A DNA stretch of 64,000 nucleotides from Raffaelea ambrosiae (taxonomy: Eukaryota > Ascomycota > Sordariomycetes > Ophiostomatales > Ophiostomataceae): the NCBI GenBank assembly GCA_002778195.1, contig PCDI01000002.1, positions 2,414,859 through 2,478,858 of the forward strand. Direction: 5' to 3'. A program made the position numbers and the translations under genes. Of the stretch, positions 1-9,644 are shown piece by piece; within the stretch, counting starts at the first letter, position 1; each line of letters begins with the position of its first letter. The notes below the pieces were generated by a model. That model was given only the letters and a program-made list of their open reading frames with translations. It did not search any database and was not told the origin of the DNA.

Positions 1-323
1 CGCCGGGTATGACACAGGCCCAGACCAACGCGCAGCTGGCCGGGCTTTTCCAGCTCTACCAAGGCCTTCGCCAGAAACGCACCGAGGTCAACGTTGCCGG
101 GGCCGTGCACACGCGGCACTACTACCACTTGGCGGACGGCGACGAGCAGGAAAGCCGGGACCAGGAACTGGCGGCCTTGATGGGAACGACATGGCAGGGC
201 CCCTGCTCCTTCAACTGGGCGGACGCCGGGTACCAGAAAGACCTGCTGGGGTTTGACGTCTGCGCGGACGCCGAGAAACGGTTCGAGGACTGGTGGGCGA
301 CGTTGCAACGGAGCAGCCTGTAG
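1..323 (+). CDS. Salicylate hydroxylase-like FAD monooxygenase, 3' end only
   Basis: The reading frame is already open at base 1 and stops at 321-323, so only about the last 107 residues are present and the start lies left of the window. The tail carries the pattern typical of fungal salicylate 1-monooxygenase-like group A flavoproteins: a helix with YQGLRQKR followed by HYYHLADGDEQ, then a Trp-rich end with FNWADAGYQKDLLGFDV and FEDWWATL. Such enzymes use FAD and NAD(P)H to hydroxylate, often decarboxylatively, an aromatic acid to a catechol. The FAD-binding motifs are outside the window and cannot be checked. The next gene is a second flavoprotein hydroxylase on the same strand, which fits an aromatic catabolic cluster. 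Family assignment is good; the substrate is inference. Confidence 0.75.
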   Translation, partial: PGMTQAQTNAQLAGLFQLYQGLRQKRTEVNVAGAVHTRHYYHLADGDEQESRDQELAALMGTTWQGPCSFNWADAGYQKDLLGFDVCADAEKRFEDWWATLQRSSL

Positions 324-1046
324 GAGGAGGAGGCGGAGAGGAGAGGAGTGTAGCTTTTGCTGTAGCCAATCAAGTGTTAGTCAATCCCACTCTGTCCAGT
401 TGAATGGGTGCCACATGCATGCACCTTTGCATGTATCTTTGAACCGAAGACAAGTGACGACAGAACCAGATTGCCGGCGGCTATTGGAGTTCAGACACGA
501 GCTTTTCCTTTGCCAATCAAGTCTAATACAGATGCGGTAGTTGTTTGCTCCCAAACCGGCCTTGTGACTGGCAGTGTTCTCCATCTTGTTCTGGAGAAGA
601 CCGCCGTCCCCCCCATAATTCCCCCGCAGTGCTCCCCCCCCCCTCCCCCGGGATTTACCAAAACGGGCTGGGGACTCGGGGTGTGATGACAGGGGAAAAT
701 AGCCGGACTGGAGAGCATGCGAGCATCTGGGGGGGGAGCCCACCTTCCGAATTGTGAGAGCTCGCAGCTTCGCTCTGGGGTACATGTATGGAGCATCTGA
801 CGACATCGCAATGGAAACGGTCTGATTCGTTGGATGCGTTTCGGAAGGAAATCCAAGGAAAAGAAAAATCCTATTTTTAGAGGGTCAACGGGCGTGCTTG
901 CTTTGTGGTTCCGCCTGCCCAGTCCCAACTTTGTTTCCTGGTTCCATTCCAGACTTGCACAGACGCTGCCATACTCCGCTCAACAGTGGTGCTTCGTATT
1001 GACCTTTCCCCTTGCAACTGAATGCCATACCCAGCGTTTCGAGACC
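324..1046. promoter_or_regulatory. Intergenic region upstream of the phenol monooxygenase
   Basis: No gene is seen. The stretch holds C- and G-runs near 605-655 and 729-736. A CTGGGGT element lies at 775-781, about 270 bases before the next start codon. The same element recurs four times in the promoter of the cluster regulator near 9290-9361, so it is a candidate regulator site. Confidence 0.4.
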
Positions 1047-3120
1047 ATGGAAGGCGCCCAGACCAACGGAGCAGCAGCGCCCATGCAGGTTGATTACTTG
1101 ATTGTCGGCACGGGGCCGGCCGGCGCTTCATTGGCGGCCTTCATGGCGTCGTATGGTGAGCATGCTCCCTGCGAAACGACGAACACGGTTTCGGGGGATT
1201 TCTAACGCGGTGTGGCGGTCCCAGGGATGAAGGGCCTCATTGTCAGCCGGGATCCGAGCAATGCGGACACGCCCCGAGCGCACATCACGAACATGGCGGC
1301 CCTGGACTGTCTCCGGGACATTGGCGTGGATTTTGAGTGCTACAAAATGGGCACCAAGAACGACTCCATGGTGCACACGCGCTGGTCCAACACCATGGCC
1401 GGACACGAATATGCGCGGGCCTATTCCTGGGGCAACGACCCAAAGAGAAAGGTAAAGGAGACCGTGCTGTGGTGGTGTGTGGGAGCCCCCTTGCGGCGCG
1501 CGCCGTTGTTGACACGCCCACCCAGGGAGACTACGAGCGGGCCAGCCCGTCCGAGATGCTGGACCTGCCCCAGACGCTGATGGAGCCGCTGCTGATGCGC
1601 TACGCCACGCTGCACGGCTTCAAGGCGCGGTGGGACACGGAGTTTGTGTCCTTTGCGCAGGACGCGGCGGGGGTGACGACGACGCTCCGCGACCTCGTGG
1701 CGGGCACGACGTACCAGGTGCGCTCCCGGTACCTCTTTGGGGCCGACGGGGCCCGCAGCAGCATCCTGCGGCAGGCGGCGATCCCGCTGATCCGGCGGCC
1801 GGGCCAGGGCTTCGCCGTCAACGTGCTGATGAAGGCGGACATGAACCACCTGATGGAGCACCGCAAGGGCAACCTGCACTGGATCCTGCAGCCGGACCGC
1901 GAGACGCCGGACTGGGGCTGGATCGGCTGCATGCGCATGGTGAAGCCGTGGACGGAGTGGCTGTGCATCCTCTTCCCGTCGCCGACGGCCGAGAGACACG
2001 TGCGCTCCCACGCGGAGTACGAGGGCCGCATCCGCGAGATGATCGGCGACGACACGGTGGACATTGAGATCCTGGGCGTGTCCACGTGGGCCATCAACGA
2101 GACGGCCGCCGAGTACTACGCGGAAGGGAATGTGTAAGCGTCTTTTTGCTTCGACGATCGATTTGTTTATATATATATATTTTTTTTTGGTGTGTCGGCC
2201 GTTGGCCAGCTGATTCCACTCTTTTAGGTTCTGCCTGGGCGATGCCGTCCATCGCCACCCGCCCAACCACGGCCTCGGCTCCAACACCTGCATCCAAGAC
2301 GCACACAACCTGGCCTGGAAGGTGCACTTTGTGGACAAGGGCCTGGCCGGGCGGGAACTGCTCGCGAGCTACAGCATCGAGCGCCAACCCGTGGGACTGG
2401 ATGTCGTGACGCAGTGAGTGGACCTCGACCCAATCCAAGAGACGGCGCCCTAACCCAAACAGAGCCAACGCGTCTCTGCGCAACCACAAGCACATCTGGG
2501 AGCTGCTGGGCAACCTGGAGCCCACGCTCGAGGCCCGCACCAAGGTCCAGGCCGAGCTCTCCGCCGACACGCCGGCGGGCCGCCAGCGCCGCGCCCACCT
2601 GACCCAGGCGCTCCGCGCCATCGACCGCGAAGAGCACGGCCTCGGCATCGAGATGAACCAGCGCTACCAGTCGGCGGCTGTCTACCAGGCGGACCAGGGC
2701 GCCCCGCCCGCCTTTGCGCGCGATCCGCTGCAGCACTACCACCCGACGACGTACCCGGGCGCCCGGCTCCCGCACGCCTGGCTGGGCCGCCACGTGCCGT
2801 CCAAGTACATCTCCACCCTCGACCTGGCCGGCAAGGGGCGCTTCACCCTCTTCACGGGCATTGGCGGCGGCGGGCCGTGGAGGGCGGCGGCAACGACCGT
2901 CGCCGCCGAGCTCGGCGTCGGCATCGAGGTGTATACCATTGGGTACGGCCAGGAGTTCAAGGACGTGTATCTCGACTGGGAGGCCCAGAGGGGCGTGGCG
3001 GAGGCGGGCTGTGTGCTGGTGCGGCCGGACTACTTTGTTGCCTGGAGGAGCCCGGCGTGGGAGGCCGGCGGCGCGGACAAGCTGCGGACGGTGATGAAGT
3101 CTATACTGGCACGGACATAA
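1047..3120 (+). CDS. FAD-dependent phenol 2-monooxygenase (TfdB-type)
   Basis: Five exons join in frame: 1047-1155, 1225-1451, 1526-2133, 2228-2413 and 2463-3120, giving 595 residues. The N-terminus has the FAD dinucleotide motif GTGPAG (21-26). It is followed by TPRAHITN, typical of 2,4-dichlorophenol 6-monooxygenase/phenol hydroxylase-like group A flavoproteins. The second FAD motif appears as CLGDAVHRHPP (GD at 319-320) and continues GLGSNTCIQDAHNLAWK. The C-terminal part (about 480-595) matches the thioredoxin-like domain of this family. The expected reaction is ortho-hydroxylation of a phenol to a catechol with NADPH and oxygen. A branch-point-like CTAAC precedes the ends of introns 1 and 4. 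It sits in a cluster with an extradiol dioxygenase that would use the catechol product. The actual substrate is unknown. Confidence 0.88.
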
Positions 3121-3460
3121 TAGCAATAGCACCCAAGTAGGCAAGTAGGACTAGTAGAAACCACGTGACGACATCTTGGAAAGAAACTCCCCTTAATGCG
3201 CCTCAAAAAAATAAAAACCACGTGACATTTCCCATACAAAGATCTTCTTGGAAAAGACATACCAAATGCATCCCGTCTGATTCGTTTTGCTTTGTGTTTG
3301 GCGTTTGACTGTTTTGTTGTTCACTTCTTCTTCTCAAACAAACAAGTTCTGTTTTCGGAGTGTTATAGTCTGCAGCTCGCACCATTTGGGAAAAAAACAA
3401 AACAAAAAAAACGGACTGCAGTGATAAAGTGTCCTCCTTCCCAGCCCCGGAACTAACGAA
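3121..3460. other. Intergenic region between convergent genes, with repeated CACGTG
   Basis: The 3' ends of the phenol monooxygenase (+) and the cupin gene (-) face each other here. No coding region is seen. An 11-base element AACCACGTGAC occurs twice (CACGTG at 3162-3167 and 3229-3234), each followed downstream by CTTGGAAA. A-rich stretches lie near 3389-3410. Confidence 0.4.
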
Positions 3461-4000
3461 CTAGTTGATACCACCCTCGTCCTCGGCCAGGTCCGTCCCA
3501 GCAATCACCACCTTCTCCGCCGCCTGCAGCACATACAGCATCCGCGCCCAGCTGGTCTTGCTCGTGTTGTGCCACGCATGGTTGGTCCCGCGCTGCACGG
3601 CCACGTCGCCCGTCTGCAGCAGCCGGGTCTCGCCCGAGTCCAGCACCAGCTCGACCGCGCCCTCGATGACCACGCCAAAGTCGCACGACGGCGTCCGGTG
3701 CATGGGCGACGTGTAGTCGGGCGGGAAGTCCACGCTGCGGCACACCGTGCCCCCCGGGATGGTGATCTTGGGCGCGTGGGCGAGGTAGCCGCGGTAGGTC
3801 GCCATGTCCTGGTCGTCGGCCATCTGCACGGGGAACCCCTGCGTGGTGTACAGCAGGCTGAACTCCATGTCGCCGCCCAGCACTTGGCGCACCGGCGCCG
3901 GCTCCGCGATCGTCGACGTGAACACGGCCTTGCCGCGGGCATCGTGGCCGGTGATGTAGCGTCGATGCCGACGAAGGCTGTTGGGGACGGGGGTGGACAT
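3461..4000 (-). CDS. Small cupin-domain protein
   Basis: This single-exon gene encodes 179 residues, starting at the ATG complementary to 3998-4000. An open frame continues upstream but is Pro/Ser-rich and unlike the family, so the internal Met preceding STPVPNSLRRH was chosen. The core is a one-domain cupin: MHRTPSCDFGVVIEGAVEL gives the first metal-binding strand pair, and GDVAVQRGTNHAWHN the second His motif. Small fungal cupins of this type (cupin_2 barrel) are found beside oxygenases and tailoring enzymes. They may be dioxygenases, isomerases or decarboxylases, and the reaction cannot be told from sequence. It is transcribed in the same direction as the hydrolase gene upstream (about 220 bases apart) and converges on the phenol monooxygenase. 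Confidence 0.8.
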   Translation of the reverse strand: MSTPVPNSLRRHRRYITGHDARGKAVFTSTIAEPAPVRQVLGGDMEFSLLYTTQGFPVQMADDQDMATYRGYLAHAPKITIPGGTVCRSVDFPPDYTSPMHRTPSCDFGVVIEGAVELVLDSGETRLLQTGDVAVQRGTNHAWHNTSKTSWARMLYVLQAAEKVVIAGTDLAEDEGGIN

Positions 4001-4218
4001 GGCTGCGAAGGGGTGCAGAAAGGTAGAACGATGCCAATGTGGTTGCGTTGATGTGGGAAGAGGGGGGCTGTCTGTCCAGGCAGGCGAGTATGGGGGTGTG
4101 GAGGGTTGAGGGTAGGGTAGGGGGTTTGGGGGAGAGAGAGAGAAAAAAAAGGACAAAAAGAAGCATATATTGCATTGATCAACGGCTACACCAAACCATC
4201 TATCTACCGCGACGACAT

Positions 4219-6136
4219 TCAGTGACCTCCGTCCATGGGAGGAATCAGCGGCAGCTGGACCCAGTTGTCGTAGCCCGGCCCGAAGTGGAGGCTGTTCGTG
4301 CCCTCCAACAATTCCCGAGGACGATCGACGGGCGAGTTGTGCTCAAACAGGCCCGCCCCCAGCGTATCTCCCGACGCCACCTCCAGCACCAGCCGGTTCC
4401 CCACGCCCACCACCACGTTGGTCGGCCACACCTCCACGTCGACCGCGTACACCTGCCCGGGCTCCACCGGCTGCCGGTCGCTCGAAAAGTACGTCCGGTG
4501 GGGCCTCCACGGCTGGTGCCGCGGGTGGTCCGCGGCGACTTTGCGGTGGCTGACGCGCAGCCACCCCTTGGTGACCGGCACCGGGTCGCCCACCGTGCCC
4601 GTGTACAGGATCTCCGAGCCGTCCGCGTCCAGGTGGCGCAGCGTCACAAAGAGGTCGATCTCCGACGGGCCCGTCGCGGCGGTGCTTGTTTCGGGCAGCG
4701 CCGACGCCGACACGTGGAGGTGGACGACAATGTGGCCCGTGAACTCGGTCTCGTGGGCGAACGGCGCGGTGGTGAACTGCAGCCGCTGCGGATTCGCCAG
4801 GTCGCTCGGGGCCCGGTAGGACAGCGTGGTGGTGGGTGTTGTCGCGTCGCCGGATGCGGCAGCCGATGCGGCAGCCGATGCGGGCACCAGCGTCTGCTGG
4901 GCCGTGAGGACGTACCGGGTGTACTGGGTGCGCGGGATGGGCCACGCGTCCTCGAAGCGCTGGGCAAACAGCGTCTTCTCGGCGGCGGCGTCGTTGTAGC
5001 CGGCGTTGCCCCGGCGCAGCACCAGGCCGACGCGGGGCGCGGCGCCGGTGGACCAGCCGGCGGTGTCGTGGCCCTTGAGGAAGGCGTCGAGGAAGCTCTT
5101 CTGCAGGGCCACGTTCTCGGGGGCGTAGAAGGGCAGGTCGTGGCGGCCGGTGATCAGGCGGAGGTACTTGTGCGGCGACCCGGCCTGCAGGTAGCCCTCG
5201 ACGTTGCCGCGCAGGTGCAGCAGGATGCCGCCCCAGTTGCCGACCGAGAGCACCGGCACCTGGATGCGGCCCAGGTCGTAGTCCCGGGAGGCGTAGTAGT
5301 CCTCGTCGAGACAGCGGTGGGCGGCGTTGTCGGCGTTCTGGTCGCGGCGCTGGGCTGCCAGCTGCGCCGCGGGCAGGTCGCCCTCGAGGGTGTCGGCGCC
5401 CCAGCGCCGCGCGGCGCGGCCCGGGCGGCCGTACTGGTTCGTCACCACCTGGCGGTCCCACCAGAAGCGGATGAACGTGTTGGACAGGATGCCGCCGTGG
5501 CGGCAGCGGTCGCGGTAGTAGTCCGACATGCCCTCCCAGGGCACGATGCAGGCCAGGCCCCGCGGCTGCAGCGCCGCCACGCGCCACTGGCTGCCCGCGT
5601 AGTAGCTGATGCCCAGCAGGCCCACGCGGCCCGACGACCACGGCTGCGCCGCCGCCCACTCCACCACGTCGAAAAACGCCCGGCTCGTGCCGTGGGACAT
5701 GGTGTCGAGCACGCCCGGCGACTGGCCCGTGCCGAGCTCGTCGGCGCGGACAACGGCATAGCCCTGGCGCGTCCAGAACCCGGGATCCGGCGTCTCCCAC
5801 GCGGAGTGCGGCGAATGGTGCTCTTCGGGCACTTCGGCAAAGGACTCGGCATGGAAGCTGCATCGTCCGTCAGCAGCGAGTTTCTTCCTCTCTTTCCAGC
5901 GGCAAAAGAAAAAACGGTCTCTGTCCCACGACTCACACGCTGTAGTGGACGTCCTTGCCGTAGGGCCCGTACGTCACCAGAACCGGATACGTCTCCGTCT
6001 CGTCCTTGGGGCGGTACACATTGCATCGCACCACGCCCTTGTCGTCCTGCAGCTGCACAGCGACATTCTCCTCGTAGATGTAGGCAAAGGACGTGGCGTC
6101 CACCTTGTGGGCGTCGATAATGGTTGGCGTGGTCAT
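4219..6136 (-). CDS. CocE/NonD family (X-Pro dipeptidyl-peptidase S15-like) hydrolase
   Basis: Two exons, 5937-6136 and 4219-5857, join across a GTGAGT...GCAG intron to give 612 residues. The N-terminus has VTYGPYGKDVHYSVFHAE. The nucleophile elbow GISYYAG is at 149-155 with Ser151, preceded by VRADELGTGQSPG. The second half has the beta-rich jelly-roll expected of CocE/NonD esterases (TEFTGHIVVHLHVS, ending with NRLVLEVASGDT). A candidate acid/base region is SVGNWGG and ITGRHDLPFY. Known family members are cocaine esterase, glutaryl-7-ACA acylase and X-Pro dipeptidyl peptidases, so an ester, amide or C-C bond hydrolysis is plausible. Within this cluster it could release a phenol from an ester or act on a ring-cleavage product; that is inference. 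No signal peptide is visible, so it is probably intracellular. Confidence 0.87.
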
Positions 6137-6546
6137 CCTGATTTTGCTTCCTGGGCTGGTCGTCCCTTCAGTCTACCGAGTGGAAGCAGCCAAGCATGCA
6201 AAAAGCACGACGCGGTTTCAAGTGTTTAAGGTACCCGGCCTGCATACCATGCTTGTCATCCATTAATTGCCGTGTGCATCCCGCGTGTGGAGTAAGCCCC
6301 GGCAATTTCTTCAAGATGCCCCCCCCCCCCTATTATGACAGATCATTGTGCATCCGATCATCTGGAATGTGGAAACGCTTATTCTTACAGACTCGGCGAA
6401 TGGGCCATGTGCATCGCGTATGACGTAACCTGTTTGGAGTGATACAACGTCGTCATGGAAAGGGGCTTCCATGTTGTGTGTGTAGTTCGTAGGGATTGGC
6501 TAGCTGCACTAAACTATCGTGTCTTTGCGGTCTACGGATTCTCTTT
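6137..6546. other. Intergenic region upstream of the hydrolase gene
   Basis: This is the promoter side of the hydrolase and the 3' side of the regulator gene, both on the minus strand. A C-run of 12 occurs at about 6319-6330. No coding region or recognisable site was seen, and the CTGGGG element found in neighbouring promoters is absent. Confidence 0.3.
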
Positions 6547-7495
6547 CTAGTGCAGGGAAACGCCGTGCCGGCCATCCCCTCTGGACTGGGCCAGACCCAG
6601 GACGGTCTTGGCCAGAATGGCCGACACGGGAAGACGCATGTGGCTCAGAAGCTGCCAGCCGGTTTCTGTGGACAGGCCGCCCGACACGGTATCCACCGAC
6701 ACGGTGTCCACGCCCCATGGCGACCTCGTTTCCGCATACCAGACCACGAGCGTGGCAAAGTAGACGCACAGGGGCAGATGCGGTGGCTCCACGCGCGCCT
6801 CCTCCGCCGTCGCCTGCTGCGCGCGGCCGAGAGACGCGCCGCGCCGTCCGGGCCGGGTCGGCACGCTGCCCTGGGCCATGTCGAGAATCTGCCGGGCATG
6901 CCAGAGGGCCATCTGGAACGGACGCTTGCTGGCCCAAGGCTGGACGGCGCTGTTGCCGTCCCGTGGGCGGGCGAGGTGGCCGGCGGCGGCGTCCTCCTTG
7001 GACGCGCTTCCCGCATGCAGCGCCGCCTGGGCGAGGCGCTGCAGGGCGGGCATGTGGGAGTGCAGGGTCATGTGCGTGAGATGGAAGAGGAGCATCTGCG
7101 GGACGTCCTGCGCGCGCACGGGGCCGTGGGCGTCTTCGGCGTGGGCTGTCTTGGCCTGGATCCAGCGGTCGAGGGCGTGCCGGACAAAGTCGGTCTTCCA
7201 GAGCGGTGGCGCCGTGGTGCCGCTGGCGTCGCCTCGCGGGCTGGCCATCCAGCTGTAGCGGACAATGGTCGCCAGCTGGCCCATGTCGGCGGGGGCCGGA
7301 TCCGGGTGGTCTTGGCAGCGCCCGGCCGACACGATCCCGCCGCTGGGGGACAGGTGACGGATCCGCCGACCATCCGCCGCCGCGCCGTCGGCCCCCTCGT
7401 CTTCAAACGACGGCGGGCGCTGCAGCAACAGCACGCGGTAGCCGTCGAGGATGCGGATCGCCTCCCGCAGCAGCTGGGCTTGGCGACGCTGTGTG

Positions 7496-7526
<31 letters not shown>

Positions 7527-7703
7527 GGGCATCATCGGGGGTGGGCAGGGCGTCGAAGCAGCACGTGACGGCATGCAGCTTGCTGCCGTGGAAGACCTCG
7601 GCAAACTCGTAGGCGCGCTTGTCGCCGCTGCCGATGCCGTACAGCTCCAGCAGGATGAAGGTCTTGGCGAAGCTGAGCGCCTCGTCAAACGACAGGCCGC
7701 CGC

Positions 7704-7734
<31 letters not shown>

Positions 7735-9200
7735 CGCCGTGTCGAGGTAGTCCTCCAGCAGGAGACGGCGGGCGTCGTTGAACAGCATCTTGACGACCTT
7801 GGTGCTGTCGGGGAGGATGTGGGTGCAGTAGAGCCCGCCCACGGCGGCCATGGCGAGACACAGGTCCACGCGCGTGCCCGGGTCGGCGGCAAAGTCGGCA
7901 AAGAGCGCAAACGTGGTGGACAGGTGCCGCGTGGCCACGTTGAGCAGCACGTTGACAATCTCCGCGTCGTAGATGCTCAGCTGCGGCAGCGCCGAGTACC
8001 ACGACCGCTGCTGGGCGGCCTGCGACGGGGACGACCCGCGGGAGCGGCACTGCTGCTGCAGCTGCTCCGTGAGCAGGTCGATGGCGCCCTCCATGCAGGG
8101 GTGGAAGTCCGGGTCCAGCTCCATCGACCCCTGCGGCCAGATGTCCGAGCCCGAGACGTCGCGCAGATCGTCGAGCCACGAACCGAAATCCTACAGAGAG
8201 GTTGTATTTTCGTCAGTTGCTTCCGAAGAAAAAAAGAAAAAAGAAAAAAAGAAAAAAAAAAGCTTGATGGGTCGTCTACCCACCCCGGAGGGCATCAGCT
8301 CGTCAAACAAGTTGATCGCGTCGCACGAGGGGGCCAGATGCAGGACGTCGGGACCAAAGGGGCCGGGCACCGAGGGGAGGCCTGGCGGCCGCGGCGTCAT
8401 CCACGGCTCGCCGCCGGGAAGCGTGAGGTGCATGGGGTCCAAGTCGGGCGGATAGCCGTCGCGCAGCGACGGCGTGTCGATGGGCACGGCCGTGCTGATG
8501 TCGGGACTGGGCAGCCGCGGCAGCATGGTGGCGTCGCCTTCGCTGCCAGCCGACCAGGGGGGGAAGAGGCAAGGCGACGCCGTCTCGGCTGTCTCGGCCG
8601 GCTCCGTCGTTTCCGTTTCCGTCGTGTCCGCCGTGTCCGCCTCCGTCTGGTCCGCGACGGCCGCCGCGGTCTGCTTTCCACCCGCGGCCGGCTCCGAGAC
8701 GATCTGGCTCGCCGGCGGCGAGAGGGGCGCCGTCATCCGCGGCCGTCCCGGCGGTCGGCTCAGACTCGACACCGTGCAGTTCAGCAGCTTCGTCCGGCAC
8801 GAGGTGCACGGCCGGACGTTGTCGCACTTGAGCTTCCGCTTCCGGCACTGGTCGCAGGCCAGTCGCGACCGCTCCCTGTCGCGCGGCTTGTTGCCGGCGC
8901 CCTTGCTGTCCGCCCGGTGGCTGCGAGCCGCCTCGGCCGCCGGTGCGTGCTGCGGGTGCAGCTTCTCGACGTGCTTGGACAGGACATCCGGACGCTGGAA
9001 CCCGACACCGCAGTGTGGGCAGAGGAAGGGCCGCTCGCCGGTATCTATTCCCGCCCCTCCGAAAGGAGACGCTGTTAGTCCTCGATGCAATCCTGTGCGC
9101 GATCTCGCTCTGTGGCTCGATGGGACTGACGAATGCGTAGATGCCGGGCGAGATGCTCGTTGCGAGCAAACGTGCGCCCGCACAGGCTACACTGCGGCAT
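6547..9200 (-). CDS. Dual C2H2 zinc finger + Zn2Cys6 transcription factor
   Basis: Three exons (9131-9200, 8284-9044, 6547-8190) give 824 residues. The first intron splits the linker between two C2H2 fingers. The joined reading gives finger 1 (CSLCGRTFARNEHLARH), the canonical linker IHTGERP, and finger 2 (CPHCGVGFQRPDVLSKHVEKLH). A Zn2Cys6 cluster follows at 87-113 with spacing CX2CX6CX5CX2CX6C (CDQCRKRKLKC...). The middle is Thr/Glu/Pro-rich. The C-terminal part, from about residue 300, resembles the fungal-specific transcription factor domain and has an unbroken Gly/Ser run and a ten-Thr run from codon repeats. The finger pair is of the Adr1/Msn2-like arrangement, whose yeast Adr1 member binds TTGG(A/G)G. 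Four CTGGGGT repeats lie just upstream, suggesting autoregulation. It is probably the cluster regulator. Confidence 0.88.
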
Positions 9201-9644
9201 GGCCTGGCAGAGGAGACACGGGCCCGATGCGGATCCTGTTTTGCTTATTTTTCGGGCGCCTCACTGGCCACTTGTGCCGTTTCACGCGTCTGGGGTGCGG
9301 GAGACCGCCATCTGGGGTTCTGGAGACAGTAAGCTGGGGTTGGGCACTAAGAGTCTGGGGTGTGTCGACTGCCACTTTTTGAGAGGTTCCACCTCGGGAA
9401 TTTCCCATTTATACCCCGGTCTGGCTCCAATCTCTGCCCTTCTTTTTGTGCACCAGATGACCTCCTCTTGCGGACGTCTCCTCTGTGTCTCCTCTGCGGG
9501 GGAAAAAAATGGAGCAAAACCGCGTCGGCAAAGCTGATGTGCCGAGTCATGCAGGCCTGCTGATTTGATGACCGTTCTGGTGGACACGGCCACCGACGCC
9601 CTCCGTCTTGGCCACACCGCAGTTGGGGCATCGTGTCTGCCGCC
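9201..9644. promoter_or_regulatory. Bidirectional promoter with four phased CTGGGGT repeats
   Basis: This region separates two divergent regulator genes. CTGGGGT cores begin at 9290, 9312, 9334 and 9355, so spacings are 22, 22 and 21 bases, about two helical turns each. Flanks differ (GTCTGGGGTG, ATCTGGGGTT, AGCTGGGGTT, GTCTGGGGTG), so this looks like a set of binding sites rather than a tandem duplication. C2H2 pairs of the Adr1/Msn2 type prefer G-rich pentamers, which makes the minus-strand regulator a candidate binder. Confidence 0.55.

Noticed and set aside
4039..6120. A 693-codon open frame on the plus strand, opposite the hydrolase gene
   Set aside because: It is Arg/Val/Gly-rich with no family resemblance, and the minus strand encodes a complete CocE-type hydrolase. 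High third-position GC opens the opposite strand.
6496..9078. An 860-codon open frame opposite the dual-finger regulator
   Set aside because: Composition is an antisense by-product of GC-rich and trinucleotide-repeat codons; it has no motifs, whereas the minus strand has complete zinc fingers.
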